Positions 18,445-26,549 of a DNA stretch of 64,000 nt are shown piece after piece (within the stretch, counting starts at the first letter, position 1; each line of letters opens with the position of its first letter). The notes below the pieces were generated by a model. It did no database searches. It was not told the origin of the DNA and saw only the letters and a program-made list of their open reading frames with translations. Source of the DNA: Pseudomonadota bacterium (lineage in GTDB: Bacteria; Pseudomonadota; Alphaproteobacteria; Caulobacterales; Caulobacteraceae); the NCBI GenBank assembly GCA_023432855.1, contig JAEZEZ010000093.1:4334-68333 (forward strand), given 5' to 3'. Made by a program: the position numbers and the translations under genes.

Positions 18445-19965
18445 TCAGATCTCCTGGTTGTAGGCGCCGACCTCCGGGCGCTTCGCCAACCGGGGCTTCA
18501 CCTCATCGCGGAACAGGGCGCGCATGTCGTCCTCGGATCGCATGCTCTCGACCACCACCACCAGTTCGGGCTTGTTGGAGGAGGCGCGAACGAGCACCCA
18601 CGACCCGTCCTCGAGCGCGACGCGGACGCCATTTACGGTGATCACCTCGTTTATGGCGCGCCCCCCGATCGACCCGCCGGACGCGGCCAGTTCCTCGTAC
18701 TCGCGCACGATGTCCGCGACGACGCCGTATTTCTTCTCGTCTTCGCAATGAGGGCTCATGGTCAGGGAGGTGTAGGCCGGAGGCAGGGCCGCCTTCAGGT
18801 CGGACAGCCGCCGGTCCGGGTTGCGATCGAGCATCGAGAGAATGGCGCCGGCCGCCACGATACCGTCGTCGTAACCGCGCCCGATCGGGGCGTTGAAGAA
18901 GAAGTGCCCCGACTTCTCGAAGCCCGCCAGGGCGCCCAGTTCGGCGGTCTTGCGCTTGATGTAGCTATGGCCGGTCTTCCAGTAGACCGTGCTCGCGCCG
19001 TTGGCCTGCAGAACCGGATCGGTGGCGTAGAGGCCTGTGGACTTCACGTCGACCACGAAGGTGGCCCCCGGATGGAGGGCCGACAGGTCGCGCGCAAGCA
19101 TCAGCCCGATCTTGTCCGCGAAGATCTCCTCTCCGGTATCGTCGACCACCCCGCAGCGGTCGCCGTCGCCGTCGAACCCGAGCGCCACGTCCGCGCCGGT
19201 CTGGCGCACCCGCTCGGCCATGGCGCGCAGCATCGCATGGTCCTCGGGATTCGGATTGTACTTGGGGAAGGTCCAGTCGAGCTCGCAATCCATCTCGACC
19301 ACCTCGGCGCCCATGGCGCGAAGTGCGTCGGGCGCGAATGCCCCGGCCGTGCCGTTGCCGCACGCGGCGACCACCCTCAACGGACGGGTCAGCTTCACCC
19401 GATCGGTGATGTCTTTCAGGTAGCGCTCGCGCACGCCGGCGATCTCGATCGCTTCCCCGCCGGCCCGGACCACGCCCCGGCCTTCGAGCACGATCTCCTT
19501 GAGGCGGCCAATCTCGTCGGGTCCGAAGGTCAGCGGCGGCTGCGCGCCCATCTTCACACCCGTCCAGCCGTTCTCGTTGTGGCTGGCCGTGACCATGGCC
19601 ACACACGGCGCCTCAAGGTCGAACTGGGCGAAATAGGCCATCGGCGACAGGGCGAGTCCGATGTCCAGCACCCGGCAGCCGCCAGCGACCAGACCTGCAA
19701 TGAGACGCCCTTTCACCGCTTCCGAGTAGGAGCGGTAATCGTGGCCTACGACGATGCGGGGTTCGACCCCGATCTCATGAACATAGGTCGCCAGGCCCAG
19801 GCCCAGCGCCTCGATGCCCGCGAGATTGATCTCCTTATCCAGCAGCCAGCGCGCATCGTACTCCCGAAAGCCGGTCGGCTTCACCAGCGGGACGGCGTCG
19901 AAGTCGGGCGCCGTCGGGTCCAGGTCTGCGCGGGGCTTCGGGCTGGACATCGGCATTGGCTCCAT
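18445..19965 (-). CDS. Phosphomannomutase/phosphoglucomutase
   Basis: This is a 506-aa alpha-phosphohexomutase of the ManB/AlgC type, distinct from glmM. GFREYDARW opens domain 1. The phosphoserine is Ser128 in VTASHNENGW, the metal loop is LGFDGDGDRCGVV, and the C-terminal phosphate loop is VRASSNKPELVVVVES. It interconverts hexose-1- and 6-phosphates, feeding GDP-mannose and UDP-glucose pools. The start could also be the ATG at 19956 or 19950. It follows kdsD on the same strand with 93 bp between. Confidence 0.92.
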   Translation of the reverse strand: MEPMPMSSPKPRADLDPTAPDFDAVPLVKPTGFREYDARWLLDKEINLAGIEALGLGLATYVHEIGVEPRIVVGHDYRSYSEAVKGRLIAGLVAGGCRVLDIGLALSPMAYFAQFDLEAPCVAMVTASHNENGWTGVKMGAQPPLTFGPDEIGRLKEIVLEGRGVVRAGGEAIEIAGVRERYLKDITDRVKLTRPLRVVAACGNGTAGAFAPDALRAMGAEVVEMDCELDWTFPKYNPNPEDHAMLRAMAERVRQTGADVALGFDGDGDRCGVVDDTGEEIFADKIGLMLARDLSALHPGATFVVDVKSTGLYATDPVLQANGASTVYWKTGHSYIKRKTAELGALAGFEKSGHFFFNAPIGRGYDDGIVAAGAILSMLDRNPDRRLSDLKAALPPAYTSLTMSPHCEDEKKYGVVADIVREYEELAASGGSIGGRAINEVITVNGVRVALEDGSWVLVRASSNKPELVVVVESMRSEDDMRALFRDEVKPRLAKRPEVGAYNQEI

Positions 19966-20058
19966 GGGCGTTCTTGTACTGGGTGGGCGGCTAGCTGGCC
20001 GCGCCTAGCCGTAATACCAAGGGGTTGCAGAGGTTGCAGGCGCAGGCGCGACGGGAGT

Positions 20059-21012
20059 CTAGACGACGCCTGCTCGCAGGAGGTCGTGGACGTGCAGGAT
20101 GCCGACGGGGCGGCCATCCTCCAGGACGAAAAGCACGGTGACGCTTCGGTCATTCATCAGCTTGAGCGCTTCGCCTGCGAGGGTGTCGGGAGCAACCGCA
20201 AGCGGCGCCCGTGTCATCACCTCTCCGGCCGTGTGGGAGAGCAGGCCGTCCATGTGGCGACGAAGATCGCCGTCAGTGATCAAGCCTGCCAGGCGACCGT
20301 CTTCCACGACGCCGACGCAGCCGAAATGCTTTTCGGTCATGACGAGAAGGGCCTGCTGCATGGACACATCCGGCGCGACCAGCGGCACTTCCGAGCCCCT
20401 GTGCATCAGGTCCCCCACCGTCCGCAGCAGCGCACCGAGTTTGCCGCCAGGGTGGAAAACGCGAAAATCGGTGGCCGTGAACCCGCGCCGCTCTACCAGG
20501 GCCACGGCAAGCGCATCGCCGATGGCTATCTGCAATGTCGTCGATGTCGTCGGCGCATCGACGCCCGAAGCGGCTTCCGGCGCGTTGGGCAGCAGCAACA
20601 GGACATCCGCGGCCCGGCCCAGGGCGCTTTCGGCGAAAGCGGTGATGGCGATGAGGGGAATGCCGAAGCGCTTCGAATAGGCGACCACATCCGCCAGTTC
20701 CTTGGTCTCACCGCTTTTGGAGAGAGCAAGGATCGCGTCTTCGTTCCGGATCATCCCCAGGTCGCCGTGACTGGCTTCGGTCGCGTGGACGAACACCGAA
20801 GGCGTGCCTGTCGAAGCCAGGGTCGCGGAAATCTTTCGCGCGACATGGCCGGATTTTCCGACGCCCGTGCAGACAAGTTGGCCCCTGAGCTGGTGGACGG
20901 TTTCCACCGCGCGGGAGAAAGCCCCATCGAGGCCCTTCGCCATTTCCAGCAGGGCGTCGGACTCGACCTGGAGAACGCGTCGGCCCACCGCCGCGGCGTC
21001 GAACCCGCTCAC
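20059..21012 (-). CDS. kdsD: Arabinose-5-phosphate isomerase (KdsD/KpsF/GutQ)
   Basis: This is a 317-aa enzyme making D-arabinose-5-phosphate, the first step to Kdo for lipid A-core LPS. An SIS domain (residues 35-170; TGVGKSGHVARKI, LSKSGETKEL, APTTSTTLQIAIGDALA) precedes two CBS domains (residues 200-317), ending HVHDLLRAGVV like E. coli KdsD. The start is a GTG whose GTGA overlaps the TGA stop of the upstream small gene, so translation is probably coupled. The frame is open far upstream, but that part reads like out-of-frame sequence. Confidence 0.93.
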   Translation of the reverse strand: MSGFDAAAVGRRVLQVESDALLEMAKGLDGAFSRAVETVHQLRGQLVCTGVGKSGHVARKISATLASTGTPSVFVHATEASHGDLGMIRNEDAILALSKSGETKELADVVAYSKRFGIPLIAITAFAESALGRAADVLLLLPNAPEAASGVDAPTTSTTLQIAIGDALAVALVERRGFTATDFRVFHPGGKLGALLRTVGDLMHRGSEVPLVAPDVSMQQALLVMTEKHFGCVGVVEDGRLAGLITDGDLRRHMDGLLSHTAGEVMTRAPLAVAPDTLAGEALKLMNDRSVTVLFVLEDGRPVGILHVHDLLRAGVV

Positions 21013-21281
21013 CGTTCCGACCCCGCCGGTTCGGCCTGCCCGGCCACGATGCCGCCCGAGGCGCGCGCCTGCGCCTCCTTGGCGGCGCGAAGGGCCTCCT
21101 TGCGCATGCTCGCCTTGTTCGCGTCGATCTTGACGTAGTCCGGAATGATCACCGGATGCCCGAAGGGGGCGGGCGAACGGGCGCCCTGCCCCTGCGGCCA
21201 TACGGCTGCGAGCGCAATCATCAGGATCGCCACTATGGAGAGGCCGCCGAAAAACCAGCGGTCGGACAGGCGCAGAAACAT
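21009..21281 (-). CDS. One-helix membrane protein coupled to kdsD
   Basis: This is a 90-aa protein starting MFLRLSDRWFFGG, with one membrane helix (about residues 10-28) and an Ala/Lys/Glu-rich tail. A GTG at 21317 would add 12 residues. I recognise no family. It looks like a bitopic protein with a cytoplasmic or periplasmic coiled tail. The 4-nt GTGA overlap with kdsD says the two are made together, which suggests a role near LPS precursor synthesis, but this is inference. Confidence 0.65.
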   Translation of the reverse strand: MFLRLSDRWFFGGLSIVAILMIALAAVWPQGQGARSPAPFGHPVIIPDYVKIDANKASMRKEALRAAKEAQARASGGIVAGQAEPAGSER

Positions 21282-21426
21282 GGACGGGCCTATAGCGCGC
21301 ACGGCGTGATGCGTCACGTGCCGGCCTGTCCTTCAACAGTCGTGCAGGTCAGAGCCGGCGATGGGCGGTTTGCCCGGGCGTGCCGGGCTGGCTAAACCGC
21401 CCTCTCACAACAGCCGGAGATCTCGC

Positions 21427-22140
21427 ATGCCGCGCCTCGTCCTGCTTCGCCACGGGCAGAGCCAATGGAACCTGGAGAACAGATTCACCGGGTGGGTCGA
21501 TGTCGACCTGACGCCTCAAGGCGAGTCGGAAGCCCGGCGGGCGGGCGAACAGCTCAAGGCCGAAGGGGTCAAGTTCGACCGCGCCTACACCTCGGTGCTC
21601 ACGCGTGCTGTACGGACCTGTGGAATGGCGCTTCAGGCCGCGGGCCAGGCGGAGGCGCCCGTCGTCGAAGACTGGCGTCTCAACGAGCGCCACTATGGGG
21701 GGCTCACGGGTCTCAACAAGGCGGAAACTGCGGAAAAGCACGGCGAAGAGCAGGTCAGGATCTGGCGGCGCTCGTACGATATTCCGCCTCCTGACATGGC
21801 GCCGGACAGCCCGTGGAGCTTCTCCGGCGACCCTCGCTACGCCGGGGTAGACACGCCGCGTACGGAAAGCCTCAAGTCCACCCTGGACAGGGTGCAGCCC
21901 TACTGGGAGGCGGAGATCGTTCCGCACCTGAAAGCCGGCGAAACCGTTCTCGTCGCGGCCCACGGCAATTCGCTCCGGGCGATCGTGAAACTGGTTTTCG
22001 GTGTCGATGACGACGAGATCGTCGCGGTCGAGATTCCCACCGGCAATCCGCTGCTGATCGAACTGGACGGCGACCTGCAGCCCATCGCCGCGCGCTATCT
22101 TGATCCCGGCCGCGCCACTGTCCTTCCCAAACTGCCTTGA
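21427..22140 (+). CDS. gpmA: 2,3-bisphosphoglycerate-dependent phosphoglycerate mutase
   Basis: This is a 237-aa glycolytic mutase. His9 in LVLLRHGQSQWN is the phosphorylated residue. Glu87 in LNERHYGGL and His179 in VAAHGNSLRA complete the active site. RYAGVDTPRTESL and IPTGNPLLIEL are typical of dPGM. GGAG precedes the ATG at 21427. The stop codon overlaps the ATG of the deaminase-like gene (ATGA), an unusual coupling of glycolysis to a RibD-type protein. Confidence 0.95.
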   Translation: MPRLVLLRHGQSQWNLENRFTGWVDVDLTPQGESEARRAGEQLKAEGVKFDRAYTSVLTRAVRTCGMALQAAGQAEAPVVEDWRLNERHYGGLTGLNKAETAEKHGEEQVRIWRRSYDIPPPDMAPDSPWSFSGDPRYAGVDTPRTESLKSTLDRVQPYWEAEIVPHLKAGETVLVAAHGNSLRAIVKLVFGVDDDEIVAVEIPTGNPLLIELDGDLQPIAARYLDPGRATVLPKLP

Positions 22141-22592
22141 AGGGAGCATCGCCGGTCCAATCGATGCGGCGCGCCATCCACTTGGCGAGGGCGGCCCATG
22201 GCAGCACCACGCCGAACCCTGCCGTGGGCTGCGTGATCCTCAAGGCTGGAAAGGTCGTCGCCGAAGCGGCGACCGCGCCGGGCGGGCGTCCCCATGCGGA
22301 GGAGATTGCACTGGATGTGGCAGGCGAACTGGCCCGGGGCGCAGAAGCCTATGTCACGCTCGAACCTTGCGGCGCACGCACGTCCGGCGCCGCCTCCTGC
22401 GCCGAACGCCTCGCCCGCTCGGGCGTGGAGCGCGTGTACATCGCCTGCTCCGATCCCTCTCCGATGGCGTCCGGCCGGGGCGTCGAAACCCTGCTTGGCG
22501 CCGGTGTGACCGTGGAAACCGGGCTCCTCGCGGAAGAGGCGTCGGACCTTTATGCGGCCTGGACGGCGGCTCATGCGAAAGCAAATGGTTAA
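22137..22592 (+). CDS. Stand-alone RibD-type pyrimidine deaminase domain
   Basis: This is a 151-aa protein matching only the N-terminal deaminase half of RibD. The zinc site is visible: His53 and Glu55 in PHAEEIA, Cys78 in LEPCG and Cys88, with RibD-like spacing. TPNPAVGCVI and GRGVETLLGAGV also match. The C-terminal reductase domain is absent and the protein simply ends, with no frameshift remnant downstream. It could be a free deaminase of the riboflavin pathway or have taken another substrate. It overlaps gpmA by 4 nt. Confidence 0.82.
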   Translation: MKGASPVQSMRRAIHLARAAHGSTTPNPAVGCVILKAGKVVAEAATAPGGRPHAEEIALDVAGELARGAEAYVTLEPCGARTSGAASCAERLARSGVERVYIACSDPSPMASGRGVETLLGAGVTVETGLLAEEASDLYAAWTAAHAKANG

Positions 22593-22596
22593 CCAT
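22585..22596. promoter_or_regulatory. 12-bp perfect palindrome containing TTAACCAT
   Basis: ATGGTTAACCAT is a perfect palindrome overlapping the deaminase stop codon, 43 bp before the pentapeptide-repeat gene. It holds TTAACCAT on both strands, the known alphaproteobacterial CtrA half-site. A second half-site at the usual distance is not present, so CtrA control is only a possibility. Confidence 0.35.
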
Positions 22597-22639
22597 GTTC
22601 GGCGAATAAGAGGACGGAAACAGCCAGGGGCCTTCACCC

Positions 22640-23899
22640 ATGTCCGCCCGCCAGGCCGGTGTGCGCTATCGCCGCCTGAACCAATCCGAAGTGGACGCCA
22701 TCTGCGCGCGACATGACCGGCTCTGGGCCTCGCTCCCGGGCGGGGCTCGCGCCGTTTTCGCGTGGGCCGACCTGTCCGGCATCAGCCTCGCCGGTCGCAA
22801 TCTCTGCGACGCGGACTTTACGGGAGCCTTGCTCACCGGGGCCGACCTCACCGGGACAAAGCTCGAGCAGGCGAATTTCTTCGGGGCCGATCTGACCGAA
22901 GCCAGGCTTTCAGGAGCCAGCCTGCGGCGCGCCGACCTCCGCGGAGCCTGCTTGCGCGGGGCGGACCTGTCGGGCGCGGATCTTTTTGAATGCGACCTAC
23001 GGGAGGGCATGATCGCCGCCGCTGACGCCGCGCTCGGAATTCGAGTGATCGAATCGCCCGCGCGCGCCAGCGAAGCACAGGGCGCAATCCTGGCCGGGGC
23101 GAACCTCGCCAGATCCAAGATGTCCGGCATCGTCGCCCTGAAAGCAGACTTCACGGACGCGGTGATGAAGGACTGCAAGCTCATCAGGGCCAATCTCAAG
23201 CAGGCCAAACTTCAGGGCGCCGACCTCGCTGGCGCCGATCTGTCGAGCGCGGATCTCACGGGCGCGGACCTTCGCGATTGTGTGCTGGTAGGCGCCAAGA
23301 CCGGTATGTGGCGGACGGACGGAGCCGACATGGCCGGCGCCCTGACAGACAAGCCCGTGGGCCTGGCGGTCGAGGCGCTTCCCTACGATGACATGCTTCG
23401 GGCGCACGCTTTGTGGTGCGAAACCGGCGGACGTGAAGGGGAACCGTCGGTCTTCGATCGGGCCGACCTGCGCGCGCTCAAGTCCATCAAGGGCCTGAAC
23501 CTGACAGCCCTTTCGGCGAAAGGCGCGGTCTTCTACGGAGTCGACATGGAGGGGGTCCAGCTTCAGGGCGCCCACCTGGAAGGCGCCGACCTGCGAGGCT
23601 GCAACCTCAAACACGCAGACTTGCGCGGAGCCCGGCTGGCGGGCGCCAGGCTGTCAGGCTCCGACCTGCGCGAATGCCGCCTCGGACCGCTGCTGATCAC
23701 CGGCGACCGGTTGCTGCCCGCGGACCTTACGGGCGCCCAGCTCAAGAATGCGGACCTGTCCGGCGCGGATCTTACCCGCGCGGTCCTGACCGACGCAGAT
23801 CTGACACGCGCAAAAGTCAGCGGAGCGATAATGCGTGGAACGGAGCTGGAAGGCTCCACGCTCCACGGCGTCCATGGGATGGAAGCCGCAGTCGCCTGA
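22640..23899 (+). CDS. Pentapeptide-repeat protein
   Basis: This is a 419-aa cytoplasmic protein built mostly of A(D/N)LxG-type five-residue repeats, which fold as a right-handed quadrilateral beta-helix. Repeat blocks cover about residues 44-115, 146-215 and 285-415. Non-repeat spacers lie between, including one around residues 215-285 with KPVGLAVEALPYDDML. The first 40 residues are non-repeat. Some such proteins mimic DNA and shield gyrase, others are scaffolds; nothing here decides. No signal peptide is visible. The gene stands alone after the gpmA-deaminase pair and converges on hsp20. Confidence 0.9.
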   Translation: MSARQAGVRYRRLNQSEVDAICARHDRLWASLPGGARAVFAWADLSGISLAGRNLCDADFTGALLTGADLTGTKLEQANFFGADLTEARLSGASLRRADLRGACLRGADLSGADLFECDLREGMIAAADAALGIRVIESPARASEAQGAILAGANLARSKMSGIVALKADFTDAVMKDCKLIRANLKQAKLQGADLAGADLSSADLTGADLRDCVLVGAKTGMWRTDGADMAGALTDKPVGLAVEALPYDDMLRAHALWCETGGREGEPSVFDRADLRALKSIKGLNLTALSAKGAVFYGVDMEGVQLQGAHLEGADLRGCNLKHADLRGARLAGARLSGSDLRECRLGPLLITGDRLLPADLTGAQLKNADLSGADLTRAVLTDADLTRAKVSGAIMRGTELEGSTLHGVHGMEAAVA

Positions 23900-23914
23900 C
23901 GGGAACGTCGGCGG

Positions 23915-23949
23915 AAAAGAAATGGGCGGCGCACGAATGCGCCGCCCAT
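23915..23949 (-). terminator. Terminator after the first hsp20 gene
   Basis: A perfect 12-bp stem (23922-23933 with 23938-23949) closes a 4-nt loop. On the minus strand it ends in TTTCTTTT. It lies 28 bp past the Hsp20 stop codon. Confidence 0.85.
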
Positions 23950-23977
23950 CAGGTCAGGAAGAAGAAGAACGGGCGCT

Positions 23978-24442
23978 CTAGGCGGCCTTGCCCTTGCCTT
24001 CGATCAGCCCGTTGGCGTTGCCGGTCGCGATTTCGATCCGGCGCGGCTTCATGGCCTCGGGCAGCTCCCGCTTCAGCGAGATGGACAGCAGGCCATTCTC
24101 CAGGCTGGCGTCGGTCACGATCACGTAGTCGGCGAGCTGGAAACGCCGTTCGAAGTCGCGTTCGGCCAGACCACGGTGCAGGTAGCGGCGCTCGCCGTCA
24201 TCGTTGGCGGTCTTGCGGCCCGTGACGGTGAGCAGGTTTTCCTTCACCTCGAGGGTCAGTTCGTCCGACTTGAACCCGGCCACCGCCAACTCGATGCGCC
24301 AGGCGTCCTCGCCGATGCTTTCGATGTTGTAGGGCGGCCAGTTGGTCGCGCTTTCGGTCTTGGCCGCTTGCTCCAGAAGCTGGGCGAGGCGGTCGAAACC
24401 GACGACGGAACGGTAAAGGGGAGTGAAATCAACGGTACGCAT
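23978..24442 (-). CDS. Small heat-shock protein Hsp20 (IbpA-like)
   Basis: This is a 154-aa alpha-crystallin-domain holdase that keeps heat-damaged proteins refoldable. It opens MRTVDFTPLYRSVVGFDRL like IbpA. The crystallin domain (about residues 38-130) holds YNIESIGEDAWRIELAVAGF and ENGLLSISLKRELPE. A C-terminal I-x-I-like tail (RRIEIA) is present. Its leader is a textbook ROSE thermometer with a candidate RpoH promoter. A second Hsp20 gene sits at 56856-57266. Confidence 0.96.
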   Translation of the reverse strand: MRTVDFTPLYRSVVGFDRLAQLLEQAAKTESATNWPPYNIESIGEDAWRIELAVAGFKSDELTLEVKENLLTVTGRKTANDDGERRYLHRGLAERDFERRFQLADYVIVTDASLENGLLSISLKRELPEAMKPRRIEIATGNANGLIEGKGKAA

Positions 24443-24560
24443 GCACGAACCTCCTGCATAGCAAGGTTGCGACGCCCCGGCGGTTTGACCCGAGGCGCTA
24501 GGGTTTGGAACGGATGCAACCCCAGTTGGCGGTTGCGTTCGATCCGGAGGCCCGGGGTAT
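24443..24560 (-). promoter_or_regulatory. ROSE RNA thermometer in the hsp20 leader
   Basis: In the mRNA the last 28 nt before AUG read as a hairpin (24443-24470). ACCUUGCU pairs with AGGAGGU, hiding the ribosome site, with the unpaired G of the UUGCU motif that defines ROSE elements, and an AUGC loop. Upstream, GCAACC pairs with GGUUGC in a second hairpin. ROSE elements melt on heating and allow translation. This matches the family closely by eye; I could not run a covariance search. Confidence 0.85.
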
Positions 24561-24579
24561 CCAGCGCCTCCGTCAGAAA

Positions 24580-24607
24580 AGGTAGGAGCCCATTTCGGCC
24601 CCGCAAG
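24580..24607 (-). promoter_or_regulatory. Candidate RpoH (sigma-32) promoter of hsp20
   Basis: On the minus strand CTTG (24604-24607) is followed after 17 nt by CCTACCT (24580-24586), close to the alphaproteobacterial heat-shock consensus CTTG-N17-CYTATNT. The predicted start gives a leader of about 130 nt, the size expected for a ROSE element. Confidence 0.5.
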
Positions 24608-24689
24608 AGGGTGTGCGGGCGGATTTCCGCTTGCCTGACTGTGGGGTCCGCCTAGGCTGCGCCGGCCTGTCGCTCAGGGGGAGATCCAG

Positions 24690-25559
24690 ATGAAACCAGC
24701 CATGCTTTTCGCGGCCGCGACGGCCGCCATGACGATGGTCGCCGCCACGGCCTCGGCCACTGACCTCTTCCCTGAGGCGAGCCGCGCCTCGGCGCCGGCC
24801 CACGAAGAAGACGCCGCGCTTCGGGCTGCCGTGGAATCTCCCGGGCGCTCCGCCGAGAATCGCGCCCGCGATCAATGGCGTCACCCCTATGAGAGTCTGA
24901 CGTTCTGGGGCCTTCGCCCCGGGCTCACCGTGATCGAGATCGGGCCGGGCGGCGGCTGGTGGACCGAAATCTTGGCGCCCTACGCCAAGGCGACCGGCGG
25001 GACATATCTCGCGGGTCATAGCGACAGCACGAACCCCAACTTCTCCGACGCCGCCCGAAAGGCTCGGGCAGACTTCGAGGCCCGTTACGGGGTCAAGGCG
25101 ATCGACTTCGGGATGGGGTCGGGTCTGGGCGCCCCCGACGGCTCGGCTGACCTCGTACTGGTGGCCCGGGCGTTCCACAACTGGTCCACGCGGGAAGGGA
25201 TGACCGACCGCTTCATGGGCGAGTTCTTCCGGGTCCTGAAGCCTGGCGGAGTTCTGGCCGTGGAGCAGCATCGCGCGGCCGATGGCGCAGACGTCTCGGT
25301 GACGGGACCCAACGGGTATGTCCCCGAAAGCTACGTCATCGATGCGGCCCGGAAGGCCGGCTTCGTGCTGGACGCGCGCAGCGAGCTGAACGCAAACCCC
25401 AAGGACACGCGGGATCATCCTTTCGGTGTCTGGACCCTGCCGCCGGTCGCACGCACCTCGCCCCAGGGGCAGCCGGCCGACCCGACCTTTGACAGGACCC
25501 GTTACGACGCGATCGGCGAAAGCGACCGCATGACCCTTCGCTTCCGCAAGCCGGGCTAG
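24690..25559 (+). CDS. Exported methyltransferase-like protein 1
   Basis: This is a 289-aa protein with a cleavable signal peptide (about residues 1-23, ending ASA). Its core resembles a class I SAM methyltransferase of the COG4798 group: VIEIGPGGGWWTEIL is the nucleotide loop, SADLVLVARAFHNW motif II, and LKPGGVLAVEQH motif III. A conserved tail reads NANPKDTRDHPFGVWTLPP, then GESDRMTLRFRKP. It is a paralogue of the next gene. A methyltransferase fold outside the cytoplasm is odd because SAM is cytoplasmic, so the activity may be different. Confidence 0.85.
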   Translation: MKPAMLFAAATAAMTMVAATASATDLFPEASRASAPAHEEDAALRAAVESPGRSAENRARDQWRHPYESLTFWGLRPGLTVIEIGPGGGWWTEILAPYAKATGGTYLAGHSDSTNPNFSDAARKARADFEARYGVKAIDFGMGSGLGAPDGSADLVLVARAFHNWSTREGMTDRFMGEFFRVLKPGGVLAVEQHRAADGADVSVTGPNGYVPESYVIDAARKAGFVLDARSELNANPKDTRDHPFGVWTLPPVARTSPQGQPADPTFDRTRYDAIGESDRMTLRFRKPG

Positions 25560-25634
25560 GCTTTTGACGCTGGCTTTGGCGCAGGCTACACGCGGGTCTT
25601 TCGGCAGAGCGGCCTGCGGGCGGGGCGCGAGAGG

Positions 25635-26549
25635 ATGTCGATGACAAAGTTCTCGTCCTGGACGTCCAGGCGGACCATGCTCGCGGGTTCGGTCGCGTTG
25701 TTCGCCGCCGGGTGCGGTCGTGGTCGAAAGAAGGACGAGGCTCCCGCCGCCCCCGCCGCGGTCGAGGAGGAGGGACCGCCCGAGGGCACGCTCGAATGGG
25801 CCGCCGCCGGGGACTGGAGGGCCTCGGACCGCGTGCGCGACAAGTGGCGACACCCGGTCGAAACCCTGAAGTTCTTCGGCCTGTCGGAGGACCAGGCGGT
25901 CGTCGATATCTGGCCGGGCGCCGGCTATTACACGGAGATCGTGGCCCCCTACCTGGCCCGAAACCGGGGGCGCTACTACGCCGCGCAGTTTGCCGTCGGA
26001 GATGGCGCTGACCCGGCCCTCACCCAGACGGTGGCGCGATACCGCGAGCACTTTGGGGGCGACCGCACCCTATACGGGGACATCCGGTTCACTCAGTTTC
26101 CCCCCGAACCCGAAGGCGCGGTCGCGCCTGCGGGCGGCGCCGACCTGGTGCTGATGATGAACAACTTCCACACCTGGATGGCGGCGGGCCTGGCGGAGAT
26201 CGCCCTTCGCGAAGCGTTCGCTGCGCTGAAACCCGGCGGGGTGCTTGGCGTCGAACAGCACCGAGAGCCCATCGGCGACGTCCAGGACCCGGCCGCGACC
26301 TCAGGGTACGTGCAGGAGGCTTACATCAAGCAGCTTGCAGCCGAGGCTGGATTCGCCTTCGTCGCCTCCAGCGAGGTCAACGCCAACCCGAAGGACACCC
26401 GGGACCATCCGTTCGGGGTCTGGACTCTGCCGCCCACCAGATTGTCCGCCCCCCGGGGTGAACCTGCGAACCCTGATTTCGATCACTCGAAGTATGATCT
26501 CATCGGGGAAAGCGACCGTATGACGCTCAAGTTCAGGAAACCCGCGTGA
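25635..26549 (+). CDS. Exported methyltransferase-like protein 2 (Tat lipoprotein)
   Basis: This is a 304-aa paralogue of the previous gene with a different export signal. Arg12-Arg13 in the SRRTML stretch look like a Tat motif, and FAAGC gives a lipobox with Cys27, so it is probably a membrane-anchored lipoprotein. The SAM-like loop is altered to VDIWPGAGYYTEI, and LKPGGVLGVEQH follows. The tail is shared with its paralogue (NANPKDTRDHPFGVWTLPP, GESDRMTLKFRKP). Its TGA stop overlaps the GTG start of the hydrolase gene. Confidence 0.85.
   Translation: MSMTKFSSWTSRRTMLAGSVALFAAGCGRGRKKDEAPAAPAAVEEEGPPEGTLEWAAAGDWRASDRVRDKWRHPVETLKFFGLSEDQAVVDIWPGAGYYTEIVAPYLARNRGRYYAAQFAVGDGADPALTQTVARYREHFGGDRTLYGDIRFTQFPPEPEGAVAPAGGADLVLMMNNFHTWMAAGLAEIALREAFAALKPGGVLGVEQHREPIGDVQDPAATSGYVQEAYIKQLAAEAGFAFVASSEVNANPKDTRDHPFGVWTLPPTRLSAPRGEPANPDFDHSKYDLIGESDRMTLKFRKPA

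Noticed and set aside
17176..21138. A 1320-codon open frame on the plus strand.
   Set aside because: It lies antisense to the flavoprotein, mutase and kdsD genes, which have clear family motifs. Long antisense frames are common in GC-rich DNA, and its product looks like no known protein.
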